Shown: positions 7,424 through 16,086 of the stretch, piece after piece
Position numbering within the stretch: position 1 is the stretch's first letter
How the letters are laid out: the number at the start of each line of letters is the position of its first letter
DNA from: an uncultured Oscillospiraceae bacterium
GTDB taxonomy: Bacteria; Bacillota; Clostridia; Oscillospirales; Oscillospiraceae
Direction: 5' to 3'
Assembly: GCA_934660965.1 (NCBI GenBank)
Contig: CAKUIM010000031.1
Span: 1 to 26,050 of the forward strand
DNA: 26,050 nt
Translations under genes and position numbers: made by a program
The notes under the pieces: model-generated
Told to the model about the DNA's origin: nothing
Databases searched by the model: none
The model's input: only the letters and a program-made list of their open reading frames with translations

Positions 7424-10400
7424 TCACTCCCGCTGGGACAGCAGCGTCATCAGGTGGGTGCGTCCCACCGCCAGCACCGACAGGGCACACCCGATAAGGT
7501 AGCAGCCCAAAAAGGCCAGCACCGCAAGGTAGCGCCCGCCCCCGCCGCCCAGGGGCAGCAGCGTAAGGCAGCCAAGGGCGCACCCCAGCAGGCACAGCGC
7601 CGCCTGCTCCAGGAAGAAGGAGGCAAACACCCGCCCCCGGGATGCGCCCAGCCCCCGCATCACGGCAAACTCCATCCGGCGGCTGTTCACCATCAGCCAC
7701 GAGATCACAAATCCCAGCAGCCCCACCGCCAGGAACAGCACCGGGAACAGAATGCGGCTGAAGCTGATATAGCGGCCCAGGCTGCTCACCGTCTCGGTAA
7801 AGGTCTGGTCCCGCAGCAGCACGACGGTGCGGTTTTTATTGAGCTGCCCGCTCTGGCTGAAGCTCTGCCCGGCCAGGTACTCCCGCATGGCATCCAGGTC
7901 CGCGGCGGCCCTCAGGGTGAAGCGGCAGGTGGTGAAGGTGGTGGTGGAGTAGAAATAGACGTCCCGCTCCGCCGCCGTGGAGAAGGGATACTGCGAGCGC
8001 TGCCCGTCGGGGAGCATATCCTGCGCCCCGGTGATCCAGTCCTTGCTGCACCAGAAGGACAGCGGCACATACAGATTCTCCCGGCCGCCCGGGTTGGCAA
8101 ACGCGCCCACCGCCCGGAGGGTGATGTAGAACTCCCGGTCAAAGTCCTGGGCGGGGATGCGCACCGCCACCTTAAACTCGTCCCCCAGCGCAAGGCCCCG
8201 GCCCTCCAGGAAGCCCCAGCTGACCACGCAGGGATAGGTGGGCAGCCGGTCGATCTCGGGCTGGACCGTCACCTTGCCGAAGTGAAAATACATGGCCCGC
8301 AGGACGCTGTCGTACTCCGAAGAGGCCAGCACGCCCTCGTCATAGCCCTCCAGCCACTCCACCGCCGGCACGTCCCCATAGTAGAACTCCGGCGCGGCGG
8401 ACAGGTCGTCCAGGGCCACAAGGCTGGGCTGCCGGGCGATCCAGGCGTCCCGGGTCTCCTGGGCAAAGCCGCCGCTGCCGAAGGCGGGCATCTCCGCCGG
8501 GTTCCAGTAGTGGAAGCCCAGGGCCATATGCTCGTCGGCGAGCAGGCCGGACTTCCACAGCAGCCTGGCATTCTGGGCGCTCACCGCAAGGCCGGTGAGC
8601 TGCCTGCCGCTGGCGCTGCACACCTGGCCGGTGATGACGGTATTTGCATAGAGGGCGTCCATCTGGCCGCTCCACCCCTGGGCGGCGGAGGCGAGCAGCC
8701 CCAGAAGGAGGGAGAGCACCAGCGCCGCCGCCGGCACCACGGCAGAGCGCGCGCCGCCCCGCCGGGCGGACAGCAGGGCAAACCGCGCCGGGCCGCAAAG
8801 CGCCGTGGACGTGCCGCCCCGGGGCACCCGCACCCGGACCCGGCCCCGGCGGGGGGCCGCCTCCCGCCGGGCGCTGCGCAGAAAGGCAAGGCACAGCAGC
8901 AAAGACAGGATAAATACCAGGCTGGACGCCGCCACTGCCGGCCACAGCGGCGCGCCGCCGCTCTCCGGCACCGCCCGCGCAATTCCAAGGGCCGCCTCGC
9001 TGTAGCGCCGGTCGGCGTCATAAAGCTGTCGGGCCCCCTCCAGGGCCGCCCGGGTGATGCGGTTCATAGATGCCGCGCCCGCAATGCCGCCCAGGGCGGC
9101 CGCGGCGCCGGACACCACCGCCGCCCCCGAGAGCAGCCACAGCCGGATCTTTCCCGTCCCAACGCCCAGCGACACCAGAACGGCCACCGTCTCCCGCTGC
9201 CGCCCCACAAAGAGGCACGCGAACAAAAACAGCACCGCTGCCGCGGCGCAGGCGGCCGCCGCCGTAATGGCAGAGGCCGTGGCGCGCATGGTCTCCAGCG
9301 GCGCTGCCGCCGCGGAGTAGCCCTGGTCGAGCAGCGTCACCTGCACGCCGGGGGGCATCATGGCCGCAAGGGCGTCCGCCGCGCGCCGGGCCCGGGCATT
9401 GTCCAGCACCGCCCGGCCAAGGCTGTCCCCGAAGAGGGGCGCTTCAAAGCCCCCCTCCCCGGCGCTCACCCACACCATGCCGCCGTACCCCTTCACCTGG
9501 TTGGTCACGCCCACCACGGTGAGGGCACGCACATCCCGGGTGATCGCCGCGTCAAAGCGTTCGGCGCTGTCCGACTCCATCACCGTCAGCTCGATGATCT
9601 CCCCCGGGGCAAGGCCCAGCTGGGCGGCCATGTCGCCGCTGACCGCGCACACCCCCATCTCCCCGGCAGCGGGCAGCCGCCCCTGCTCCAGATAAAGGGT
9701 GCCCTGCTGAAACGCCTCCAGGGCGGCGATGTCGTTGCTGGCTGTCACGTCAACGTAATTATTTACCGCCGCGTACCGCCGGGCGTAGTCCGCAAACAGG
9801 CTGTCGGTCAGCGCCGGGTCGTTGGAGCCCTCCACCGCCAGATAGGGCGCCGTCCGGCAGCCCTCGTAAAAATCTGTGATGGCAAAGGCCCGGTTGGCTG
9901 TGCCGCTCTCCACAAACCGGCCGTGGAGCAGGTAGCGCTGCCCCTTTTGCGCCTCAAAGCCGCTCCCGCCGATCTCCACGGTGAGGGCCACGTTGTCCTT
10001 CCCCTCCTGGGTGTACACCGCCCGGGAGATGATGCCGGTGTAGCCGTAAAGCTCCTCCACCTTGCCGATGTACCGCCCCGGCTCGTTATAGGTATACTGT
10101 GGAAGGCGCAGGGGCACCACACGGACCGTTCCGCCGTCGTGCACCGTGATGCCAGCCCTCGCTCCGATGCCCACGGCCGCATACACTCCGCCCGGCTCCT
10201 CCTTCAGCGTTTCCTCGCCGCCCTCGGCGGTGTAGCGCGTATAGGTCTCCCCGTCATAGAAGAAAAACGGGATTTCGGTGTATTCCGCGTCTGCCATGCG
10301 CACGATGCACAGTCCGGTCTCGTAGTTGACGGCGAAAAATTCCTCCGCCGCCTCGTCCTCCCCAAGCTCGCCCATCACCGTGCGGTAGGCCGGGGCAAGG

Positions 10401-10783
10401 CTGGAGACCACAATAACGCCGTACTCCCTGTAGGGGGCCTCCAGCCTATTGCGCGCATACCCCTCCACCCGGGCCAGAGTCCGGTCGTCCCGCTCCCAGC
10501 GCTCCACGCCGGAAACGGCGGCGACGGCCTCGTCAGCAAAGGAAAGGGCAGCCGCCCGGGCCCCCTCGTCCGCCCGGTTGACGGCGGGATAGTCCTCCCC
10601 CATGTACTCCACCAGGGCGATGGAGGTGTACTGCCCATCCAGCGTCTTGAGCGTCGCGGCGCAGCAGGCCCACAGCCCGCCCCCCAGGGTGAGGGTCAGC
10701 GTGAGGAAGAAGATGAGGCAGGCAAACAGCGCCGTGCGGCCCCGGGCGCGCACGGTGGAGCGGATGCCGTTGCGCGCGATCAT
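7424..10783 (-). CDS. Large FtsX/MacB-like ABC transporter permease
   Basis: This 1119-residue membrane protein has duplicated FtsX-like permease halves. Segment 1 is at about 17-40, followed by an extracytoplasmic domain of roughly 450 residues. Helices follow near 500-527, 545-570 and 611-635; the middle linker is very Arg-rich (about 636-670). The second half starts with a helix near 680-700, has about 300 extracytoplasmic residues, and ends with helices near 1007-1031, 1052-1077 and 1083-1106. The cytoplasmic coupling motif RRMEFAVMRGLGASRGRV (about 1033-1050) is typical of FtsX permeases. Such pairs move lipids, lipoproteins or antimicrobial peptides, or transmit force to wall hydrolases, rather than importing nutrients. 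It overlaps its ATPase by 4 bp (ATGA). Substrate is unknown; no two-component system or peptide gene lies nearby. The open frame on the opposite strand is a GC artefact. Confidence 0.9.
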   Translation of the reverse strand: MIARNGIRSTVRARGRTALFACLIFFLTLTLTLGGGLWACCAATLKTLDGQYTSIALVEYMGEDYPAVNRADEGARAAALSFADEAVAAVSGVERWERDDRTLARVEGYARNRLEAPYREYGVIVVSSLAPAYRTVMGELGEDEAAEEFFAVNYETGLCIVRMADAEYTEIPFFFYDGETYTRYTAEGGEETLKEEPGGVYAAVGIGARAGITVHDGGTVRVVPLRLPQYTYNEPGRYIGKVEELYGYTGIISRAVYTQEGKDNVALTVEIGGSGFEAQKGQRYLLHGRFVESGTANRAFAITDFYEGCRTAPYLAVEGSNDPALTDSLFADYARRYAAVNNYVDVTASNDIAALEAFQQGTLYLEQGRLPAAGEMGVCAVSGDMAAQLGLAPGEIIELTVMESDSAERFDAAITRDVRALTVVGVTNQVKGYGGMVWVSAGEGGFEAPLFGDSLGRAVLDNARARRAADALAAMMPPGVQVTLLDQGYSAAAAPLETMRATASAITAAAACAAAAVLFLFACLFVGRQRETVAVLVSLGVGTGKIRLWLLSGAAVVSGAAAALGGIAGAASMNRITRAALEGARQLYDADRRYSEAALGIARAVPESGGAPLWPAVAASSLVFILSLLLCLAFLRSARREAAPRRGRVRVRVPRGGTSTALCGPARFALLSARRGGARSAVVPAAALVLSLLLGLLASAAQGWSGQMDALYANTVITGQVCSASGRQLTGLAVSAQNARLLWKSGLLADEHMALGFHYWNPAEMPAFGSGGFAQETRDAWIARQPSLVALDDLSAAPEFYYGDVPAVEWLEGYDEGVLASSEYDSVLRAMYFHFGKVTVQPEIDRLPTYPCVVSWGFLEGRGLALGDEFKVAVRIPAQDFDREFYITLRAVGAFANPGGRENLYVPLSFWCSKDWITGAQDMLPDGQRSQYPFSTAAERDVYFYSTTTFTTCRFTLRAAADLDAMREYLAGQSFSQSGQLNKNRTVVLLRDQTFTETVSSLGRYISFSRILFPVLFLAVGLLGFVISWLMVNSRRMEFAVMRGLGASRGRVFASFFLEQAALCLLGCALGCLTLLPLGGGGGRYLAVLAFLGCYLIGCALSVLAVGRTHLMTLLSQRE

Positions 10784-11463
10784 CGCGCACCCTCCCCGGC
10801 GCCTGCCGCAAGGCCGTCCCGCAGCTCCAGCACCCGGTCCGCCTGGGCCGCCAGGGCCATGTCGTGGGTGACCACCACCACGCAGTAGCCCTCCTCATGG
10901 GCAAGGCTCTGCAAAATGGCAAAGATGTTCTCCGTGTTGGCGGTATCAAGGTTTCCGGTGGGCTCGTCCGCCAGCAGGATGCGGGTGTCCATCCCCAGCG
11001 CCCGGGCAATGGCCACCCGCTGCTGCTCGCCGCCGGAGAGCATGGTGGGGTAGCGCCCCAGCGCCGGCTCCGGAAGGCCCACCCGCGCCGCAAGCTCCCG
11101 GGCGCGCTCCTTGGCCGCCCGGGGCTTCATCCCCCGCAGCTCCATGGGGAACATCACGTTTTCCGCCACGGTGAGCAGCGGGAACAGCCGGAAATTCTGA
11201 TAGATCACCGCCACCTGCTCCCGGCGGTACTGCTCAAGCTCCATCTGCGCGGTAGGCACCCCGTCGCACAGCACCTCGCCCCCGGTGGGCAGGTCCAGCC
11301 CCGCCATCAACGACAGCAGCGTCGTCTTTCCGCTGCCCGACTTGCCCACCACCGCGTGGAGAAGGCCCGGCTCAAAGCTGTGGCTGATGCCCTTGATGGC
11401 CTCCACCTTCTGATACTGGCTCTGGTAAACATAACGCACGTCCCGCAGCTCCAAAGTGCCCAT
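10780..11463 (-). CDS. ABC transporter ATP-binding protein, LolD/MacB-type
   Basis: The 227-residue cytosolic ATPase has Walker A GKSGSGKT (40-47), a Q-loop in IYQNFRLFPLLTVAENV (about 87-103), the LSGGEQQRVAIARAL signature (from 142), Walker B ILLADEPTGNLD (162-173) and switch His200. These are the marks of the LolD/MacB/FtsE group that pairs with FtsX-like permeases, and the permease is the next gene with a 4-bp overlap. The ATG at 11463 was chosen over a longer open frame because AAAGGAGG lies about 9 nt upstream and the ABC fold begins right after it. A near-consensus promoter (11512-11540) overlaps the longer open frame. The two genes form an operon closed by the terminator at 7334-7366. 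Confidence 0.92.
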   Translation of the reverse strand: MGTLELRDVRYVYQSQYQKVEAIKGISHSFEPGLLHAVVGKSGSGKTTLLSLMAGLDLPTGGEVLCDGVPTAQMELEQYRREQVAVIYQNFRLFPLLTVAENVMFPMELRGMKPRAAKERARELAARVGLPEPALGRYPTMLSGGEQQRVAIARALGMDTRILLADEPTGNLDTANTENIFAILQSLAHEEGYCVVVVTHDMALAAQADRVLELRDGLAAGAGEGAR

Positions 11464-11511
11464 CCTTCCATTCCTCCTTTGCCGGTCACGCCTCCGGCGC
11501 ACCTTTCCTCC

Positions 11512-11540
11512 ATCATAGCTGTTCCCCCAAAATTTGTCAA
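11512..11540 (-). promoter_or_regulatory. Near-consensus sigma-A promoter of the ABC transporter operon
   Basis: TTGACA (11540-11535) and TATGAT (11517-11512) on the minus strand are separated by exactly 17 bp. Transcription would start around 11505, about 40 nt before the ATPase ATG. Its strength suggests constitutive or repressor-controlled expression. Confidence 0.85.
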
Positions 11541-11555
11541 CGCGCAGGAGTATAA

Positions 11556-11595
11556 ATGTCCCCCCCCTGGCGGACAGTCCGTCAGGAGGGGACAT
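11556..11595 (-). terminator. Probable terminator downstream of mutS
   Basis: This long inverted repeat has outer arms ATGTCCCC/GGGGACAT and an inner TGGCGGAC/GTCCGTCA part, with one mismatch and a one-base bulge. On the minus strand it is followed by TTATAC, a weak U-tract. It lies about 60 bp after the mutS stop and just before the ABC promoter. A second GC hairpin at about 11615-11650 lacks a U-tract. Confidence 0.5.
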
Positions 11596-11654
11596 AGGCT
11601 TCCGATTCGCTTTTTCCCGCGCAGCCCCGGCGCCCCGACGGCGCCCGGGCTCTT

Positions 11655-14258
11655 TTACGACAGCTTCTGCTTGAGCTGATATAAGAGATTGAGTGCCTCG
11701 ATGGGGGTCAGGGTCTCCACCGATGTCCCCCGCAGGGCGTCCAGCACCTCGCCGCCCGCCATGTCCCCCAGGGAGAGCTGCTCCCGCTCCCCGTCCGCGC
11801 CGCCTGCGGCGGCCGCCGGGACGGCATGTCCCTGGGCCTCCAGCTCTTCCAGCAGTTCCCGGGCCCGCTCGATGACCCGGGCGGGCACGCCGGCCAGCTT
11901 TGCCACCTCGATGCCGTAGCTCTGATCCGCCGCGCCGGGGACGATCTTGCGCAGGAACACGATGTCGTCCCGGCGCTTTTTCACCGCCACATGGTAGTTG
12001 CGCACCCCCTGGATCTCCTGCTCCACGGCGGTGAGCTCGTGATAGTGGGTGGCAAACAGCGTCTTGGCCCCCAGCCTGCGGCGGTCGGCGCAGTATTCCA
12101 GCACCGCCCGGGCGATGGCCATGCCGTCGTAGGTCGAGGTGCCCCGGCCGATCTCGTCGAGCACCAGCAGGGAGCGCCGGGTGGCGTTTTTCAAAAGCTC
12201 CGCCACCTCCGCCATCTCCACCATAAAGGTAGACTGGCCGCCGGCCAGGTCGTCGGAGGCGCCGATGCGGGTAAACACCCGGTCCACCACGCCGATGCGG
12301 GCGCTGCGGGCGGGCACGAAGGAGCCCATCTGGGCCATGAGGACGATGAGGGCCACCTGGCGCATATAGGTGGACTTGCCCGCCATGTTGGGGCCGGTGA
12401 TGATGAGCAGCCGGGCGTCAGAGCCGTCCATACGGGTGTCGTTGGGGACAAAGAGGCTCCCCTTGAGCACCTTCTCCACCACCGGGTGGCGGCCGTCGGT
12501 GATCTCAATGACGTCGCTCTCGTCCACCACCGGGCGGCAATAGCCCTGATCCGCCGCCACCGCCGCGAAGGAGCACAGCACATCCAGGGCGGCCACCGCC
12601 GCGGCGCTGCGCTGCACCCGGGTGACCTGGGCGTTGACCTCGTCGCGCACCCGGCAGAAGATCTGGTATTCCAGGGCGGTGATCCGGTCCTGGGCGGAGA
12701 GGATCTCGTGCTCCAAGTCTTTGAGCTCCTGGGTGATGAAGCGCTCGCAGTTGACCAGGGTCTGCTTGCGGATATAGTCATCGGGCACCTGGCCGTAGTA
12801 GGCCTTGGATACCTCGATATAATAGCCGAACACCTTGTTGTAGCGCACCTTCAGCGACTTGATGCCGGTGCGCTCCCGCTCCCGGGCCTCCACCGCGGCC
12901 ACCATGTCCGCCCCGTGGTCGATGATCTCTCGCAGGCGGTCCACCTCGCCGTCGTACCCCCGGCGGATGATGCCGCCCTCCCGCACGGAGAAGGGCGGCT
13001 CGTCCACAATGGCGGCGCTGATGAGCGAGCGCAGCGCGGGCAGGTCGTCCATGTCGGCGGCAAGGCTTGCCAGCAGGCTCCCGGGCAGGCCCTGAATGCG
13101 CCCGCGCAGCGCGGGCAGCACCGCAAGGCCCGCGTTGAGGCTTGCAAGATCCCGCCCGCCTGCGGTGCCGTAGGAGATGCGGCCGATGAGCCGCTCCAGA
13201 TCTGTCACCTCCCGCAGGGCGTGGATGAGCTCGTCCCGGCAGATGGGCGCGCCCACCAGGGCCTCCACCGCCCCCAGCCGGCGCTCAATGGCCGCCGGGG
13301 AGAGCAGCGGCCTTGCGATATAGCTGCGCAGCAGCCGGGCACCCATGGAGGTGCGGGTGCGGTCCAGGACCCACAGAAGGCTCCCCCGCTTCTCCTGCCC
13401 CCGGTAGGTCTCGGTGAGCTCCAGAGTGCGCCGGGCGGTGAGGTCCAGCTCCATATACCGCTCGCCGGAGAGCCACGTGATGGCGTTGATGTGGGCAAGG
13501 TCGGTGCGCTGGGTCTCCAGAAGGTAGCTCAAAAGCCCCCCGGCGGCCAGCATGGCCCCCTCTTCCCCCTCCGGCACCGCGGCAAGCCCCGCGCCAAACT
13601 GCCGCCGGGCAAGGCTCTTGGCCCCCTCGGCCTGAAAGCGGCCCTCCCCCAGCTCGCACCGGCAGCCCAGGCGGTCGGCAAGCAGCTCGCGCAGCGCGCC
13701 GTCCTCCCACGCCCCCCGGGAGAGCACCGCCTCCCTGGGCGCGAAGCGGCCCAGCTCGTTGAAGAGGTGCTCCGCCCCCTCCGCGCCCCGGAAGCCGGCC
13801 AGGGAGAACTCGCCGGTGGACAGATCGCAGAAGGCGGCGGCGCTGCCCTCCCCGTCCTCGTAGACGGCGCAGATGTAGTTATTTTTCCCCTCGTCAAGCA
13901 TGGCGTCGTCCATGGCCGTGCCGGGGGTGACGATGCGGATGATGTCCCGGTCCACCAGGCCCTTGGCGGTGGCCGGGTCCTCCATCTGCTCGCAGATGGC
14001 CACCTTGTAGCCCCGGGCGATGAGCCGGGCAATGTAGCTCTCCGCCGAGTGGTAGGGCACGCCGCACATGGGGGTGCGCTCCTCCTCGGGCTTGTTCCGG
14101 TCCCGGGTGGTGAGGGTCAGCCCCAGCTCCTCCGAGCCCAGGCGGGCGTCGTCCTGGAACATCTCGTAAAAATCGCCCAGGCGGAAAAACACCAGGCAGT
14201 CCGGGTGCTCTGCCTTGATCTTCATATACTGCTGCATCATCGGGGTCAGCTCCGCCAT
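11655..14258 (-). CDS. mutS: DNA mismatch repair protein MutS
   Basis: This 867-residue protein recognises mismatches and small loops and signals to MutL. It is full length for the family. The mismatch-reading DFYEMF motif is at 29-34 (Phe30, Glu32). Connector, lever and clamp domains follow. The ATPase has Walker A GPNMAGKST (about 621-629), the STFMVEM region, Walker B LVLDEIGRGTST (about 700) and ATHYHEL. Near the C-terminus is QLSLG (about 827), which resembles a sliding-clamp binding motif, and the end is a short helical tetramerisation-type segment. The start follows a GGAG site about 8 nt upstream. It is the last gene of the zapA-U32-maf-mreC-mutS block, 49 bp after mreC. mutL is not in the window. 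Confidence 0.98.
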   Translation of the reverse strand: MAELTPMMQQYMKIKAEHPDCLVFFRLGDFYEMFQDDARLGSEELGLTLTTRDRNKPEEERTPMCGVPYHSAESYIARLIARGYKVAICEQMEDPATAKGLVDRDIIRIVTPGTAMDDAMLDEGKNNYICAVYEDGEGSAAAFCDLSTGEFSLAGFRGAEGAEHLFNELGRFAPREAVLSRGAWEDGALRELLADRLGCRCELGEGRFQAEGAKSLARRQFGAGLAAVPEGEEGAMLAAGGLLSYLLETQRTDLAHINAITWLSGERYMELDLTARRTLELTETYRGQEKRGSLLWVLDRTRTSMGARLLRSYIARPLLSPAAIERRLGAVEALVGAPICRDELIHALREVTDLERLIGRISYGTAGGRDLASLNAGLAVLPALRGRIQGLPGSLLASLAADMDDLPALRSLISAAIVDEPPFSVREGGIIRRGYDGEVDRLREIIDHGADMVAAVEARERERTGIKSLKVRYNKVFGYYIEVSKAYYGQVPDDYIRKQTLVNCERFITQELKDLEHEILSAQDRITALEYQIFCRVRDEVNAQVTRVQRSAAAVAALDVLCSFAAVAADQGYCRPVVDESDVIEITDGRHPVVEKVLKGSLFVPNDTRMDGSDARLLIITGPNMAGKSTYMRQVALIVLMAQMGSFVPARSARIGVVDRVFTRIGASDDLAGGQSTFMVEMAEVAELLKNATRRSLLVLDEIGRGTSTYDGMAIARAVLEYCADRRRLGAKTLFATHYHELTAVEQEIQGVRNYHVAVKKRRDDIVFLRKIVPGAADQSYGIEVAKLAGVPARVIERARELLEELEAQGHAVPAAAAGGADGEREQLSLGDMAGGEVLDALRGTSVETLTPIEALNLLYQLKQKLS

Positions 14259-14307
14259 GGCGCTCTCTCCATTCTATCGCCTGCCGCCCCGCCGGGGGCG
14301 CGCATGT

Positions 14308-15144
14308 TTACTCTACCACGTCAAAATCCTTGATGATGAATACATACCGCACGCCGTCAAGGTCGGCCGCCGGCTTGACCACCGCGTAGCGGTCCAGGCC
14401 GTTGGGCTCGGTGTGCAGCGACTCCACCGTGCCCACCACAAGGCCGGCGGGATACACCTCCCCAAGGCCCGAGGTGGTCACCTGATCGCCCACGGCAAGC
14501 TGGGCGGCATCGGGCAGGTAGCTCAGCTTCACCCGGCCGTCCTGCATGAGGGCGAAGTCTCCCTCCAGAATGGCGTTCTCGTCGGTCCGGGCCACCCGGG
14601 CCCCCATCTCCACCTCCGGGTCCACCAGGGTGGACATGACGCAGCTGTTGCGGCCCACCTCGGTCACCACGCCCACAAGATTGCCGTACTGGTCCACCAC
14701 GCAGTCGCCCTTGGCAACGCCGTCTCCCTCGCCCTTGTTGAGCACCCGGCTGGACGTCCAGTTTGACACGGTGCGCTGGGTGACGCTGGCCTCTTCAAAC
14801 ACAAAGTCCGCGCGCCGGCGCTTGAGGCCCAGCAGGTCACGGTAGCGCTCGTTCTGCCGCAGGGCGTCCTCCCCCTCCCGGGCGGCCTGCTCCAGCTCGG
14901 TCACCCGCTCCCGGAGGTCTTCGTTGGCCTGCTCCAGAGCGTCATACCGGAAGGCGCGGTCATAGCGCTCCTCCAGCCACTGGGCGGCGGAGGCGGACAG
15001 GCTGCGCAACGGGGTGGTCACCAGGCGCAGGGCGCCGCTCAAAGGGTTTCCCCCGGTCAGAGCGGCGGTGGCCGCCAGCGCCGCGGCCAGCATCACGGCC
15101 ACCAGCACCAGGATAAATCCGTTTTTGCGGAAAAAGTCCTTCAT
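14308..15144 (-). CDS. mreC: Rod shape-determining protein MreC
   Basis: The 278-residue protein organises the elongasome that builds the lateral cell wall, acting outside the membrane. It has a short cytoplasmic N-terminus, one transmembrane anchor (about 9-30), a coiled coil (about 68-105) for dimerisation, then the MreC beta domains with the typical LVGVVTEVG and QVTTSGLGEVYPAGLVVGTV blocks. It starts on the last bases of maf (ATGA, 4-bp overlap) with GGAGG 6 nt upstream, so it is coupled to maf. It is followed by mutS rather than mreD and a PBP2 gene, which is unlike the common mreBCD layout. Confidence 0.95.
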   Translation of the reverse strand: MKDFFRKNGFILVLVAVMLAAALAATAALTGGNPLSGALRLVTTPLRSLSASAAQWLEERYDRAFRYDALEQANEDLRERVTELEQAAREGEDALRQNERYRDLLGLKRRRADFVFEEASVTQRTVSNWTSSRVLNKGEGDGVAKGDCVVDQYGNLVGVVTEVGRNSCVMSTLVDPEVEMGARVARTDENAILEGDFALMQDGRVKLSYLPDAAQLAVGDQVTTSGLGEVYPAGLVVGTVESLHTEPNGLDRYAVVKPAADLDGVRYVFIIKDFDVVE

Positions 15145-15743
15145 TCCGTCCCTCCAAGCCGGCTGCCGCGCCCCAAAAGATCAAGGCCGAACGCGCCCAG
15201 CATCCGGCCCAGCCGGAACACGGGCAGGCCCATCACGTTGAAATAATCGCCCACGATGCCCTCCACCAGCAGCGCCCCCAGGCCCTGGATGCCGTAGGCC
15301 CCGGCCTTGTCCATGGGCTCGCCGGTGGCGATGTAGGCGCGGATCTCCCCGGGGGAGAGGGGGCGGAAGCGCACCGCCGTCTCCTCGTGGGCCGTGAGCA
15401 CCCGCGCGCCCTGCTCCACCGTCACGCCGGTATACACCAGATGCTCCCGGCCGGAGAGGGCACAGAGCATGGCAAAGGCGGCCTCCTCGTCCCGGGGCTT
15501 GCCCAGCACCGCCCCGTCCAGAGACACCACCGTGTCCGCCGCGATCACCAGGTCGTCCCCGCCGGCCTTTTCGGCCACCGCGCCGGCCTTGCGGGCGCTG
15601 AGCGCCTCCACCAGCGCCGCCGGGGCGGGGTGCCCGGGCACATGCTCGTCCACCTCCGGGGAGACAATGGAAAACTCCCGGATGCCCATCTGCGCCAGCA
15701 GCTCCCTGCGCCTGGGCGATGATGACGCCAAAATGATATTCAT
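15141..15743 (-). CDS. maf: Maf family nucleoside triphosphate pyrophosphatase
   Basis: The 200-residue cytosolic protein has the Maf signature SSSPRRREL (7-15), the catalytic Asp70 in IAADTVV, and the KAGAYGIQG (146-154) and GDYFNVMGLP (165-174) blocks. Maf proteins hydrolyse dTTP, UTP or modified nucleotides to monophosphates and in Gram-positive bacteria are also tied to septum control. Both the DNA-shape genes next to it and this family fit a cell-division neighbourhood. The ATG at 15743 follows AGGAGG by about 8 nt. The frame stays open for 100 codons further upstream, but that stretch is repeat DNA (see 15811-16086) and is not part of the protein; an automated caller could wrongly fuse it. 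Confidence 0.95.
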   Translation of the reverse strand: MNIILASSSPRRRELLAQMGIREFSIVSPEVDEHVPGHPAPAALVEALSARKAGAVAEKAGGDDLVIAADTVVSLDGAVLGKPRDEEAAFAMLCALSGREHLVYTGVTVEQGARVLTAHEETAVRFRPLSPGEIRAYIATGEPMDKAGAYGIQGLGALLVEGIVGDYFNVMGLPVFRLGRMLGAFGLDLLGRGSRLGGTE

Positions 15744-15810
15744 AGAAGGTTCCTCCTGCATGCAGCTGGAATCATTTTTATTCTGCAATGGCGCTGCGCG
15801 CCGCGCCCTT

Positions 15811-15861
15811 GGCTCCCCTGTGTAAGGGGAGCTGTCGAGCGGCAGCGAGACTGAGAGGTTG
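15811..15861 (+). repeat. Stem-loop repeat unit, class 1 (island A)
   Basis: GCTCCCCT-GTGTA-AGGGGAGC is an 8-bp stem-loop, followed by a second imperfect hairpin (GTCGAGC-GGCA-GCGAGAC, with tandem G-A mismatches) and ending GAGAGGTTG. The strand is given arbitrarily. It is related to 18356-18406. Confidence 0.75.
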
Positions 15862-15877
15862 TTCGCGCTGCGCCCTT

Positions 15878-15932
15878 GGCTCCCTCTGACGAGGGAGCTG
15901 TCGAGCGGCAGCGAGACTGAGGGAGAGAGCCC
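15878..15932 (+). repeat. Stem-loop repeat unit, class 2 (island A)
   Basis: GCTCCCTC-TGAC-GAGGGAGC is a perfect 8-bp hairpin, followed by the same second hairpin as the preceding unit and ending GAGGGAGAGAGCC. The ending can also pair with the first arm. It is related to 18425-18544. Confidence 0.75.
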
Positions 15933-15945
15933 TCCGCGCTTCTCA

Positions 15946-16086
15946 CTGTCACGCTCGCTTTGGCCGCATGGCCGGCTTGCCTTCCCGCCGATTCCGGCCA
16001 AATCCATCCGGGGCTGTGCCCCTTCTTGGGTTTTGGCCGTCACTCCGGTCCAGGCGCGCCTATGCGGCTAAGCTCGCGCTTCTCAC
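15946..16086 (-). repeat. 141-bp structured element, copy A
   Basis: 138 of 141 bases match 18727-18867 in the same orientation. Its end contains the stop codon of the U32 gene (16083-16085). On the minus strand it forms AAGC-GCGA-GCTT, then GGGGC-ACA-GCCCC, then a larger TTTGGCC/GGCCAAA stem. Together with the two units above it fills the 339-bp gap between the U32 gene and maf. No gene is credible in that gap. Confidence 0.85.

Noticed and set aside
7454..10888. Open frame of more than 1100 codons on the plus strand opposite the ABC permease
   Set aside because: The permease on the minus strand has clear helices, FtsX motifs and a coupled ATPase. The plus-strand product is rich in Pro, Arg, Gly and His with no domain, which is typical of antisense frames in GC-rich DNA.
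11826..14333. Long plus-strand open frame opposite mutS
   Set aside because: mutS is unmistakable on the other strand. The frame has no motif and no ribosome binding site that I can see.
15744..16043. N-terminal extension of Maf by 100 codons
   Set aside because: The extension is translated repeat DNA (141-bp element and stem-loop units). The ATG at 15743 has AGGAGG and begins exactly at the Maf fold.
15945..16043. A shared peptide-coding frame of about 33 codons (starting MTAKTQEGAQPR) in both copies of the 141-bp element
   Set aside because: It begins with GTG and lacks a proper ribosome binding site. The single difference inside it is synonymous but also lies in a hairpin loop, so it gives no independent support for translation. 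It could be revisited with ribosome profiling.
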